A stretch of 29,518 nucleotides of DNA from an uncultured Bacteroidales bacterium (GTDB lineage: Bacteria; Bacteroidota; Bacteroidia; Bacteroidales; Paludibacteraceae), in contig CALFTM010000011.1 in NCBI GenBank assembly GCA_937916355.1, positions 1 through 29,518 on the forward strand, written 5' to 3'. Both the position numbers and the translations under genes were made by a program. Below, in pieces: positions 1 to 7,450 of the stretch; position 1 is the stretch's first letter, and each line of letters starts with the position of its first letter. The notes under the pieces were generated by a model that was not told where the DNA came from, did no database searches, and saw only the letters and a list, made by a program, of their open reading frames with translations.

Positions 1-2412
1 GATTTTTCCATCGTTGCTGTAGATGATAAGGGAGAGAAGTTCAATGTCGTCTATCTTTGTCTCTATATCTTCTCCTGCCAACGCTTTAACCTCCTTGCGA
101 GATAAAATTACCCAGCGTTGGTTGGAAGCCGAATTCTGATGGTCGAATCGAGTACCGGAGACATTGTCACTCGAAGAGGTCAGCGCACTCGGATTGTTTG
201 TTCCATTGTCGAATGTCAACCAATAAGATTTTAGATTGAAGGCATTGGTAACCACATTTTGTCGTGAACCAAGCATTTGTATATTGAAACTTTCACTATC
301 AGTCAATTGAATCTTTGAGTTGTTGTATGAAAGAGCTTTGTCGGATTCCAAATTTTTAAACTCATAGAGTTGTGTGGCAGGATTGAACCGTATCTGCCAA
401 GCATACGAATTTTCCCTAAGAACGGTAACCCAATTACTCTTCTGCAATTGCAAATTATCTCCGTCCGATTTTAGCATTGAAAAGTCTGTGCCGTTCAAGT
501 CATCAGCAGAGAGAATGTAGTAATATTCATTGTCGTCATGGATGAACGTGTATGCCGGCGAAGCGAATGCGCCCGACACCGGAGGAAGGTTATCTTCTCC
601 TAAAGACTGCACAATAAGCGCATTGGCATAATATAACATACGAGTTCCGTTGTCTTCATGCGCACCGTTGATGCCGTAAGGCCAGAAGTGTGTTTTGTCG
701 CCCTTCAAATGCGCATTGTTGTCATTTTCCAAGAATGCCAAAATACGGTCTGTTCGTTCTCCAAGCCAAAACCCTGTACTTGTATTTTCTCGGTATGTGC
801 TGCTATTGTACCAAGTCTCTGTTGTTCCGACACCAACCGCATGAGCCATCTCGTGCTGAATTGTGCCAGTACGCTGATAACTCGCATTAGGACCCACTCG
901 CATCCAACCGCCATAACTGCAATCTGCTGTTGGTGTGTTGGCACCGTAGTTTACAGTCATGTTGATTCCCTTGATGCTTGTAATGTTGTTCCAAATATCA
1001 ACGGCATCTTTCACCGCAGAGTTTATTCGGTTGTTCTCTTCTGCCGAACCGCCGTTATTATAGCTCCATGTGATTCCACCCTTGGGTAGAGTGCAGATTT
1101 TTATTGTCTTTCCATAGCCCACCACATTTTGATTGGTTATGGCATATGGACGGATATAGTAGAATGTGGCAGGACTCAATTCCTCAATCACATATATGTC
1201 ACCATTGTTGCTGAATGATTTGGTGGAGCGATTATCCTTTATCGTAGGGTTGTTTTTTGTTCCCCAGCAAAACCCTTTTTCCACAATTCCTTCTCCCGAA
1301 AAAGAGGCGCGACCGAAGGCCATTGTTGCGCCGCGAGCATGACGAGGGTCTGATGTTACGGTTGGAACCGGTCCGGAGGCATGACTTGTTCTGTAGTAAA
1401 GCATCAACTCCTCCAAATCCAGGATGGTTTCGTTGACATCTGCAATAAGGAGAGATTCATTGTCATAAACCTGTTTGGCTTTATCCAATGCATTAGAGAT
1501 CTCGGCATCTTCCAAGGCTGCCGGCTCTGCTTCAGCAATGAGTTCAGCAAGTTCAGCATACAGAGCAACAGAAGTTTCTGCACTCTCCATAATTTTACGT
1601 AGATTGGAAACCACCGAGGAGAGTGTCTGTGATGAAGGAGAAGATAACCACAGCTCCGCACTTTCTGTTGCGTCCTTCAGATTTTCACGATGGTTGGCAT
1701 TCATCCTTTGGGCCAACAATTCGTTAGCCGCCTCCACACGCTTCGATAATTCAGTGGCAAGATAATCTGTCGATTCGTCCCCAATAATATATAGTTTCAC
1801 GAAATCTGCTATCACCTTGGCAGAATTGGCAGACCCGTTTGCAACTGCTTTGAAGCCAATTTGTATGCGTCCGGTTGTCTCCTCAGAAAGAGAGAATGAG
1901 ACCTCATCCACAACCCATTGATTGAACGGGAAGGAGGAGATAGACGAAACCTTGCCGGAGCCATTCTTAGGAATCCACCCAAGCAGGCTGTAGCCATTAT
2001 TGGAGCTGCTGCCGTTAAAGTAAGCGGTTTGAAGTTTGTAGTTTCCTGCCGGCAAAGTTATCTCTTGAAAAAACTTCATCTCTTGGCCCCAGCCGGTACT
2101 TAATGCAAGGCAGCCGCCTTTTGAATTGTTGTATCCGGCAGAAGGAACACTTCCGGAGGTGTTGAAAGTCTTAGACGTGCCAAATTCATAGATTCCGCAT
2201 ACGGTATAATCCACACTGAAATCTTTGTTCCAACCATAGATTGGCAAAATCTCTTGCGCCACATTGCCATTGTCAGAGACAGTATAATCAAAGTGAGACT
2301 CGTCATCAAAACCTGCGTTTTGCAGATAAAGATCAGAGACATCCACATCAGCCAAGACGAGCGACTTACATATAGTCAAAAAAGAGAACAATAATAAAAA
2401 ACGTGTTTTCAT
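1..2412 (-). CDS. Secreted multidomain zinc-metalloprotease-like protein, 3' end outside window
   Basis: Open from an ATG at 2412 to the window edge (804 codons, no stop), so it is a partial gene. Residues 1-21 form a signal peptide ending VLA. About 22-212 is a beta-rich region resembling carbohydrate-binding modules (Trp, Gly and Asn rich). About 215-345 is predicted helical, Ala/Glu/Leu rich. About 348-445 resembles a Bacteroidota fibronectin-III domain (GFCWGT, then YYIRPYA). About 445-625 carries HEMAHAVGVG (H520, E521, H524), the zincin zinc-binding and catalytic signature. About 630-772 looks ricin-like, ending in NQRW. The last visible residues (IIYSNDGKI) resemble the start of a type IX secretion sorting tail, but the end is cut off. 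Inference: a secreted or cell-surface protease or glycoprotein-binding protein, probably exported through SprA. Substrate unknown. The HExxH call is firm; domain borders are rough estimates by eye. Confidence 0.8.
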   Translation of the reverse strand, partial: MKTRFLLLFSFLTICKSLVLADVDVSDLYLQNAGFDDESHFDYTVSDNGNVAQEILPIYGWNKDFSVDYTVCGIYEFGTSKTFNTSGSVPSAGYNNSKGGCLALSTGWGQEMKFFQEITLPAGNYKLQTAYFNGSSSNNGYSLLGWIPKNGSGKVSSISSFPFNQWVVDEVSFSLSEETTGRIQIGFKAVANGSANSAKVIADFVKLYIIGDESTDYLATELSKRVEAANELLAQRMNANHRENLKDATESAELWLSSPSSQTLSSVVSNLRKIMESAETSVALYAELAELIAEAEPAALEDAEISNALDKAKQVYDNESLLIADVNETILDLEELMLYYRTSHASGPVPTVTSDPRHARGATMAFGRASFSGEGIVEKGFCWGTKNNPTIKDNRSTKSFSNNGDIYVIEELSPATFYYIRPYAITNQNVVGYGKTIKICTLPKGGITWSYNNGGSAEENNRINSAVKDAVDIWNNITSIKGINMTVNYGANTPTADCSYGGWMRVGPNASYQRTGTIQHEMAHAVGVGTTETWYNSSTYRENTSTGFWLGERTDRILAFLENDNNAHLKGDKTHFWPYGINGAHEDNGTRMLYYANALIVQSLGEDNLPPVSGAFASPAYTFIHDDNEYYYILSADDLNGTDFSMLKSDGDNLQLQKSNWVTVLRENSYAWQIRFNPATQLYEFKNLESDKALSYNNSKIQLTDSESFNIQMLGSRQNVVTNAFNLKSYWLTFDNGTNNPSALTSSSDNVSGTRFDHQNSASNQRWVILSRKEVKALAGEDIETKIDDIELLSLIIYSNDGKI

Positions 2413-2437
2413 GCTTAATTAGTTTCTGTTAGATAGG

Positions 2438-2445
2438 CAAATATA
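2438..2445 (-). promoter_or_regulatory. Possible promoter -7 element for the metalloprotease-like gene
   Basis: On the minus strand the bases read TATATTTG, which fits the Bacteroidota -7 consensus TAnnTTTG and lies 25 bases before the ATG at 2412. No good -33 TTTG is present at the expected 19-21 base spacing, so the call rests on the -7 element and position only. Confidence 0.45.
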
Positions 2446-2514
2446 AGAAAATTATGATTAAATAGCTGTCTATCAAAACTTTTTTGTGCAGATTTTGAGT
2501 TGATAAAGCTTTTG

Positions 2515-2546
2515 TTTGCGATAGGAGCCTAATTTTTTTATCTTTG
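2515..2546 (+). promoter_or_regulatory. Bacteroidota-type promoter for the tandem DUF4424-like genes
   Basis: TTTG at 2515-2518 and TATCTTTG at 2539-2546 are separated by exactly 20 bases, matching the TTTG-N19-21-TAnnTTTG consensus of the Bacteroidota primary sigma factor. Transcription would start near 2553, leaving a leader of about 35 bases before the ATG at 2589. The 5-bp gap between the two following genes suggests this promoter serves both. Confidence 0.8.
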
Positions 2547-2588
2547 TCTCTTGGTTATATAAAAATGTAGAATTAAACATTAATCATC

Positions 2589-4448
2589 ATGAAAAACATC
2601 CTTTCAACCATCTTGCTTTTACTGGCAACTATGCAGCTCTTTGCAGATGATGGCGGAACGAGTAACTTCCGAGACTGGACTTACGGCAACATATACGTGA
2701 AGGAGCCGAACGATAAAATCGCCCTTAGGAAGGAGCTTATGGAGGTCGATACAGATTCGCTCAAAGCCACCTTCGTTTTTGAAAACACTACGGACGAGGA
2801 TGTGGTGGTGGATTGCGCTTTCCCTATTCAGATTGTGTTGCAGTTTTATAAAGAGGAAGATACGGACACAGTCAAGATTGAGACATACAATATGTCAGAG
2901 TTTCCAACTTCTCATTGGACGATTGCTTTGGGAGAAAAAATAGAATTGCTTGACGATGAGGGTTCTATTCTTAAAATGCCAATTACGATAAGCGAGATGT
3001 CTCAAAAGCTTGATAAAAAGTTAAAAAAATGGACGATGGCGGAGTACAAACAATATCTATCAGACTTGAACTTATTAAGCGACACCATCCCTTTCAGCAA
3101 ACAACCTTTTTACATGAAAGGTTGTGACATTGTGCAAGATGATGATATTGTACCGATAGAAAATGTGGCGATGCAGACGGAGGTGCGAGATGCTAAAATA
3201 TTTGTAACGTTTCACTTTCACCACAAACTGACATTCCCGAAAAAGAAAGAGTCTTTGGTTGTGGTCTCTTATGATTTAGAATTATTAGAAGAAGTCTATA
3301 AAGGCCATTGTCGCTCCTTCGTATATGACATATCAACAGGAGGTACATGGAAAGATTCTATTGAGTCATTTATCGTAGTAACTCCATTCGAGATAGAGAG
3401 GAGCATTACAAATTTTGAAAAGATAGACTCTGAGGTTAATATATATTGCAAAAGAGGATACGAGCCGCAGCCGGAGGAACAGTTGAATTTTTCGTTATGT
3501 ACAAACATAGAGTTTGAACGCGTTATATTCCCTAAGAAGAGAAATTACAATTCTGAGATATACGATTTGAAAGTTTCTGCAGATATACTCGATTCGAATA
3601 ATTTAAATGATGGAGATATTTTTACATATATATCAACAGAGGATTGGAGAAAATCATGGATTGAGTTTTCATTAAGAGAATATGTTGTAGGTCCGCTTGT
3701 TGTAAATGGATTATGTACGGAGAAAGTTAATCAGAAAATATTTAAGAAAGAATTTGGCGATGATGATTGGGGCGGACTGATTTTTGATATTCCTTGCGAA
3801 ATAGAAGATACATTATGGAGAAAAGAGAATCGAGTAAAACAGATTACATTGACAAACACAAAAACATCGGAAAGTTTTTCGTTTAACTTGTCTGATGAAT
3901 ATACAGCCTTGGCATCTTCGAGAGGCTGGGAAACCTCTAATTGCGTGAAGTACTTGCAAGTGTTAAAGCCGGGAACATACCGAATGAACATAAAAGATAT
4001 TTACAAAGGCAAGAGTGCAACAAGAACAGGTATAAGTGAAATGTGGTTTTTCCCGATTCCAAATCTGATAAAGTCTTTGCAAGAGGATTCAAAGAGCGAG
4101 AGTCCAATCTTTTATAATGTGATGAATGTCGTCAATGCCAATCTTACGAACAAGCCATTCCGAGGAGACTTGGAGGACAAACCAAGGGATGAGTGGGATG
4201 TAGAGCAAATTGAAAAATATTTGAGGACTTTATCGGAAGATGATGATGCAAAAGAGAACTTTAGAGAAGAACATGTCGCTAACCCTTCTTCATCAAACTG
4301 CAAAGATTCGATAGATGCTAATCAAACAATTGAGGTAAAGGGAGAATCTGCATATAATGCAAAAATATTTATCACTATTGCATGTGTTCTTGCTTTGATT
4401 GTAGCTGTGACATTTATTGTATTGCGTAAGAAAAACATTAAAAAATAA
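2589..4448 (+). CDS. Membrane-anchored protein with DUF4424-like and discoidin-like glycan-binding domains (paralog 1)
   Basis: A 619-residue protein of unknown function. Residues 1-19 are a signal peptide ending LFA. About 20-265 resembles DUF4424: a GNIYV...KI.L.KE start, a FVFENTTDEDVVVDCAFP segment and a closing TGGTWKDSIESF segment. About 320-490 resembles the discoidin-like fold called NADase-type glycan-binding domain: NDGDIFTY, an aromatic W.EF strand, R.K.I.LTN, then DIYKGK and ISEMWFFP. A hydrophobic helix at about 593-613 followed by RKKNIKK would anchor the protein in the inner membrane with its bulk in the periplasm. No enzyme motif is visible. It is followed after 5 bp by a paralog and is probably cotranscribed with it. 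Domain assignments are by pattern recognition; the glycan-binding role is inferred from the fold. Confidence 0.85.
   Translation: MKNILSTILLLLATMQLFADDGGTSNFRDWTYGNIYVKEPNDKIALRKELMEVDTDSLKATFVFENTTDEDVVVDCAFPIQIVLQFYKEEDTDTVKIETYNMSEFPTSHWTIALGEKIELLDDEGSILKMPITISEMSQKLDKKLKKWTMAEYKQYLSDLNLLSDTIPFSKQPFYMKGCDIVQDDDIVPIENVAMQTEVRDAKIFVTFHFHHKLTFPKKKESLVVVSYDLELLEEVYKGHCRSFVYDISTGGTWKDSIESFIVVTPFEIERSITNFEKIDSEVNIYCKRGYEPQPEEQLNFSLCTNIEFERVIFPKKRNYNSEIYDLKVSADILDSNNLNDGDIFTYISTEDWRKSWIEFSLREYVVGPLVVNGLCTEKVNQKIFKKEFGDDDWGGLIFDIPCEIEDTLWRKENRVKQITLTNTKTSESFSFNLSDEYTALASSRGWETSNCVKYLQVLKPGTYRMNIKDIYKGKSATRTGISEMWFFPIPNLIKSLQEDSKSESPIFYNVMNVVNANLTNKPFRGDLEDKPRDEWDVEQIEKYLRTLSEDDDAKENFREEHVANPSSSNCKDSIDANQTIEVKGESAYNAKIFITIACVLALIVAVTFIVLRKKNIKK
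2703..2815 (+). repeat. Perfect 113-bp direct repeat, copy 1 (matches 4568-4680)
   Basis: Bases 2703-2815 are identical to 4568-4680 in the next gene, covering codons 39 to 76. The preceding 114 bases (codons 1-38) differ at 10 positions, of which only one changes the residue (M15 to L). After codon 80 the two genes are no longer alignable at DNA level. This points to recent sequence exchange rather than simple shared descent. Confidence 0.9.
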
Positions 4449-4453
4449 ACATC

Positions 4454-6475
4454 ATGAAAAACATCCTTTCAACCATCTTGCTTTTACTGGCAACCCTGCA
4501 ACTTTTTGCAGATGACGGCGGAACAAGCAATTTCCGAGACTGGACCTACGGCAACATATACGTGAAAGAGCCGAACGATAAAATCGCCCTTAGGAAGGAG
4601 CTTATGGAGGTCGATACAGATTCGCTCAAAGCCACCTTCGTTTTTGAAAACACTACGGACGAGGATGTGGTGGTGGATTGTGCTTTCCCGATAGTATTTA
4701 AGACTTCTGCTCATTATCCTTCTGAGTGCTATTATTACCAAAAGGACGGAGGGGTTTATTATTATGATATGTTTTACCGGATGTTTAAAGATAAGCCTGA
4801 ATTCGCTACCTTGTCGCCTCTGAATATGTTGATACTCGTGATGGGAAAGGCGTTGGAAGAGGAAGAGAGAAATGATGACAGAATAGGTATGTATAGTAGT
4901 ATCTCTGTAACATTTCCAGAACTGAAAAGCAAGGTTGATGAAAAATTGAGAAAGTGGAGCTTCGAAGAGTATTCTAAATATCTTTCAGATTTAGAACTGT
5001 CTGCGAATGATTTGCCGGCCTTTGTTTTGAATGGTTGTGATATAATTCAAGATGGAGAGGTTGTGCGTATTGAAAATGTGGGAATGGAAACAAAGATAGT
5101 GGAAGATGATAAAGAACAGTCGTTTGACTTGATTGTCACGTTGCATTTTCATCACAAATTGAAATTTCCAAAAGGCAAAACATCACAGGTTGTGGTGTCT
5201 CATGACATAGAGTCGTTCAAAAGGTGCGGTCCATCTGCACGATACGGGGTTGAATATGATTTCACCTACAATATCTCCACCGGAGGAACTTGGAAAGGAG
5301 ACATAGAGACCTTTGTTGTCATGACACCGTTTAGCATGAAAAGTTCTTGCACGGATTTTTCTAATTTCGCAACATCGAACAATATCTATTACAAAAAAGA
5401 TTATAAACCCAAGGAAGGCGAAGTGCTGAATTTTAATTTAGATGCGGTTGATATAAATTGGATAGATGGCAATGGTCGTGCTTGTTTCCCCAAAAAACGT
5501 AACGGCTTCAGTGTCAAGAACCTAAAAGCATCAGAAGATGTGGAAGATAAAGAGGCTTTATTTGACGGAGACATATACACTTATGCTTCAATGAAGGATT
5601 GGAAGGATTCTTGGATTGAATTTACTTTGGACAATTATGTTGTTGGACCGTTATGTGTAAATGGGCGATGTTCCAACGTTATAAATGAATTGTTTTATGA
5701 CGCTCTGGTTTTTGATAGCAACATGTACATACCTAATATTATTGAATTTCAGGACAGTGCGTGGAATAATGCCAACCGTATAAAGGAGGTCGTGTTTGTC
5801 AATTCTGAAACATCAAAAGAGACTGTTGTGTCGTTGACTGACGAGTACACAGCCTTGGCGTCGTTTGATGGTTGGAATACTTCTCATAATGCGAAAAAAG
5901 CGCATTTGTTCTCGCCGGGTACTTACAGAATGAGAATCGATGAGATTTACAAAGGGAATAAAGGTCAGAGAACCGCCCTTAGCGAAATGTGGTTTCTTCC
6001 TATTGACGCGGAATTGGTCAAGTTATTTGCAGACGATGCACGAAGCCAGAATCCTATTTTTCAGTCTGCCATAGAAAAGTATTTCAGTTATGGTAAGTTT
6101 AGGTGTGATTGGGGTGGGTATCATTATTCGTATGACAAATTGCCTGAGCAAGGAAGCAAGGAGAAGTTTTTTGCAGACAGCCTTTATAAATATAACTCAG
6201 ACTTTCCTTACGAAGCTGTTTGTAATCAGCCATACGAAGAGGTTGTTTATAACTCTCAGCCAGAGGTGTCTTCGGAAAATGTAGAGACAAAGAATACAGA
6301 CCATTCAGGTGAGGCAGAAAATGTAGAGACAAAGAAAACAGTCCATTCAGTTGAGGCAGAAAAGAAGACTACAGAAAACAGTGTGTCTGTACCGTACGCC
6401 TTGCTTGCAGGAGTGGCGGTTGCGCTGATTGTTTGTGTTGTTGTTTTTATACTCAAAAAGAAGAAAAAGGAATGA
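4454..6475 (+). CDS. Membrane-anchored protein with DUF4424-like and discoidin-like glycan-binding domains (paralog 2)
   Basis: A 673-residue paralog of the preceding gene, 5 bp downstream. Residues 1-80 match it almost exactly (one substitution); the rest is clearly homologous but diverged. The order is signal peptide (1-19), DUF4424-like region (about 20-295, closing with STGGTWKGDIETF), discoidin-like region (about 355-515: FDGDIYTY, W.EFTL, EIYKGN, LSEMWFLP), a low-complexity linker with two 14-residue repeats (608-635), and a C-terminal membrane helix (about 646-665) followed by KKKKKE. It has an extra insertion of about 40 residues near residue 85-125 compared with its partner. Predicted location: inner membrane, facing the periplasm. 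Function unknown. The pair may form a heteromer or recognise different ligands; this is inference. Confidence 0.85.
   Translation: MKNILSTILLLLATLQLFADDGGTSNFRDWTYGNIYVKEPNDKIALRKELMEVDTDSLKATFVFENTTDEDVVVDCAFPIVFKTSAHYPSECYYYQKDGGVYYYDMFYRMFKDKPEFATLSPLNMLILVMGKALEEEERNDDRIGMYSSISVTFPELKSKVDEKLRKWSFEEYSKYLSDLELSANDLPAFVLNGCDIIQDGEVVRIENVGMETKIVEDDKEQSFDLIVTLHFHHKLKFPKGKTSQVVVSHDIESFKRCGPSARYGVEYDFTYNISTGGTWKGDIETFVVMTPFSMKSSCTDFSNFATSNNIYYKKDYKPKEGEVLNFNLDAVDINWIDGNGRACFPKKRNGFSVKNLKASEDVEDKEALFDGDIYTYASMKDWKDSWIEFTLDNYVVGPLCVNGRCSNVINELFYDALVFDSNMYIPNIIEFQDSAWNNANRIKEVVFVNSETSKETVVSLTDEYTALASFDGWNTSHNAKKAHLFSPGTYRMRIDEIYKGNKGQRTALSEMWFLPIDAELVKLFADDARSQNPIFQSAIEKYFSYGKFRCDWGGYHYSYDKLPEQGSKEKFFADSLYKYNSDFPYEAVCNQPYEEVVYNSQPEVSSENVETKNTDHSGEAENVETKKTVHSVEAEKKTTENSVSVPYALLAGVAVALIVCVVVFILKKKKKE
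4568..4680 (+). repeat. Perfect 113-bp direct repeat, copy 2 (matches 2703-2815)
   Basis: Second copy of the identical block shared by the tandem paralogs, at codons 39-76 of the downstream gene. The copies are 1865 bp apart. Homologous recombination between them would delete one gene and leave a chimera with paralog 1's start and paralog 2's body. Confidence 0.9.
6275..6358 (+). repeat. Two tandem copies of a 42-bp in-frame repeat
   Basis: Units 6275-6316 and 6317-6358 encode ENVETKNTDHSGEA and ENVETKKTVHSVEA, differing at four bases. They sit in the hydrophilic linker between the discoidin-like domain and the membrane helix of paralog 2. The unit length is a multiple of three, so changes in copy number would lengthen the linker without a frameshift. 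Confidence 0.9.
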
Positions 6476-6506
6476 TTGACTAATTGTCTTAAAAAGGCTA
6501 TCTTTG
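6475..6506 (+). promoter_or_regulatory. Bacteroidota-type promoter for murI
   Basis: ATTG at 6475-6478 and TATCTTTG at 6499-6506 are separated by 20 bases. The -7 element is a full match and the -33 element matches three of four bases. Predicted start of transcription is near 6513, about 46 bases before the murI ATG. The -33 box begins at the last base of the previous gene's stop codon. Confidence 0.7.
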
Positions 6507-6516
6507 CATTATAGCC
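6496..6516 (+). promoter_or_regulatory. Hexamer dyad overlapping the murI -7 element
   Basis: GGCTAT at 6496-6501 and ATAGCC at 6511-6516 form a perfect inverted repeat with a 9-base spacer covering the -7 box and predicted start site. It could be an operator. It could also be a short hairpin ending the upstream transcript, since a T run follows at 6524-6530. The sequence does not decide between these. Confidence 0.4.
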
Positions 6517-6558
6517 ATGAAAGTTTTTTTCAATTGGTGAAATTATCATTGCTAAATC

Positions 6559-7407
6559 ATGAACAAAATGCACAAATATTTTAATATGACACACGGACCG
6601 ATTGGTGTTTTCGATTCTGGATACGGAGGACTGACAATCCTCGATGAAATCAGAAAAAAAATGCCCCAGTATGATTACATATATCTGGGAGACAATGCTC
6701 GGGCACCATACGGAAATCGTTCATTCGACGTAGTATATGAATACACACGGGAGTGTACCCAAAAACTGTTTGAAATGGACTGCCCGCTTGTCATATACGC
6801 TTGCAACACTGCCTCCGCAAAAGCCTTGAAAAGTGTCCAACAGAATGACCTTCCTATCTGGAATCCAGACCGCAGGGTATTGGGCATCATTCGCCCCACT
6901 GCCGAACACATTGGCAATATCACAAAAAACGGGCATATCGGAATTTTCTGCACAATCGGCACAATGCAATCAGAGTCATACCCTCTGGAGATTCACAAAC
7001 TCTTCCCAGCCACCACAGTCACCTGCCAAGCTTGTCCTCTTTGGGTTCCTCTCATAGAAAACGAAGAATATGATGGCAACGGGGCAGACTACTTCGTAAA
7101 AAAATACATTGACGAGCTTTTAGAGAAAGACCCCGAAATCGACACCATCATCTTGGGTTGCACCCACTACCCTCTTTTGTTCAATAAAATCAAAAAATAT
7201 CTTCCGTCTCACATTACCCCTATCATGCAGGGGGAAATCGTTGCAGACAGTCTGCAAGACTATTTACACAGGCACGCTGATTTAGAAAAATTCCTCACCC
7301 GCAATGGAGAGTGCCAATTCTACACTACAGAATCAGCAGAAAAGTTCCAGCACAGTGCTGCGGTCTTCCTCCATCAACCGGTGGAAGCAAAACATATCAA
7401 ACTATAA
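6559..7407 (+). CDS. murI: Glutamate racemase
   Basis: Interconverts L- and D-glutamate in the cytoplasm, supplying D-glutamate for peptidoglycan. The 282-residue product has the family's hallmarks: GVFDSGYGGLT (residues 16-26), DNARAPYG (45-52), the first catalytic cysteine in YACNTAS (C82) and the second in LGCTHYP (C201, followed by H203). Length is close to the family's usual 260-290. The ATG at 6559 gives an N-terminal extension of about 12 residues before the conserved PIGVFDSG; in-frame ATGs at 6568 and 6586 are also possible starts, and no strong ribosome binding site decides. It has its own promoter and is a single-gene unit, convergent with the FHA gene. Confidence 0.95.
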   Translation: MNKMHKYFNMTHGPIGVFDSGYGGLTILDEIRKKMPQYDYIYLGDNARAPYGNRSFDVVYEYTRECTQKLFEMDCPLVIYACNTASAKALKSVQQNDLPIWNPDRRVLGIIRPTAEHIGNITKNGHIGIFCTIGTMQSESYPLEIHKLFPATTVTCQACPLWVPLIENEEYDGNGADYFVKKYIDELLEKDPEIDTIILGCTHYPLLFNKIKKYLPSHITPIMQGEIVADSLQDYLHRHADLEKFLTRNGECQFYTTESAEKFQHSAAVFLHQPVEAKHIKL

Positions 7408-7412
7408 AAACA

Positions 7413-7450
7413 TAAAAAGGGGAGTCCATCAATCTGGCTTTCCCTTTTTT
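7413..7450. terminator. Probable bidirectional terminator between murI and the FHA gene
   Basis: An A-run followed by GGGG (7414-7422) can pair imperfectly with the CCC plus T-run at 7442-7450, giving a hairpin with T-rich tails in both directions. It lies between converging genes and overlaps the last codons of the minus-strand gene. The stem has a mismatch and a loop of about 16 bases, so it is weaker than the terminators at 11851 and 11896. Confidence 0.6.

Noticed and set aside
658..1089. A 143-codon plus-strand open frame at the left end
   Set aside because: It is antisense to the metalloprotease-like gene, whose frame is open for 804 codons and carries signal peptide, HExxH and other domain patterns.
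2350..2412. Lipoprotein signal on the metalloprotease-like protein
   Set aside because: The only Cys in the signal region is preceded by LTI rather than a lipobox such as L-A/S-G/A-C, and a standard cleavage site ending VLA follows.
2589..6475. Toxin or NAD-degrading system based on the NADase-type glycan-binding domain
   Set aside because: The proteins contain only the binding-type domain; no NADase or other catalytic motif is visible in either gene or next to them.
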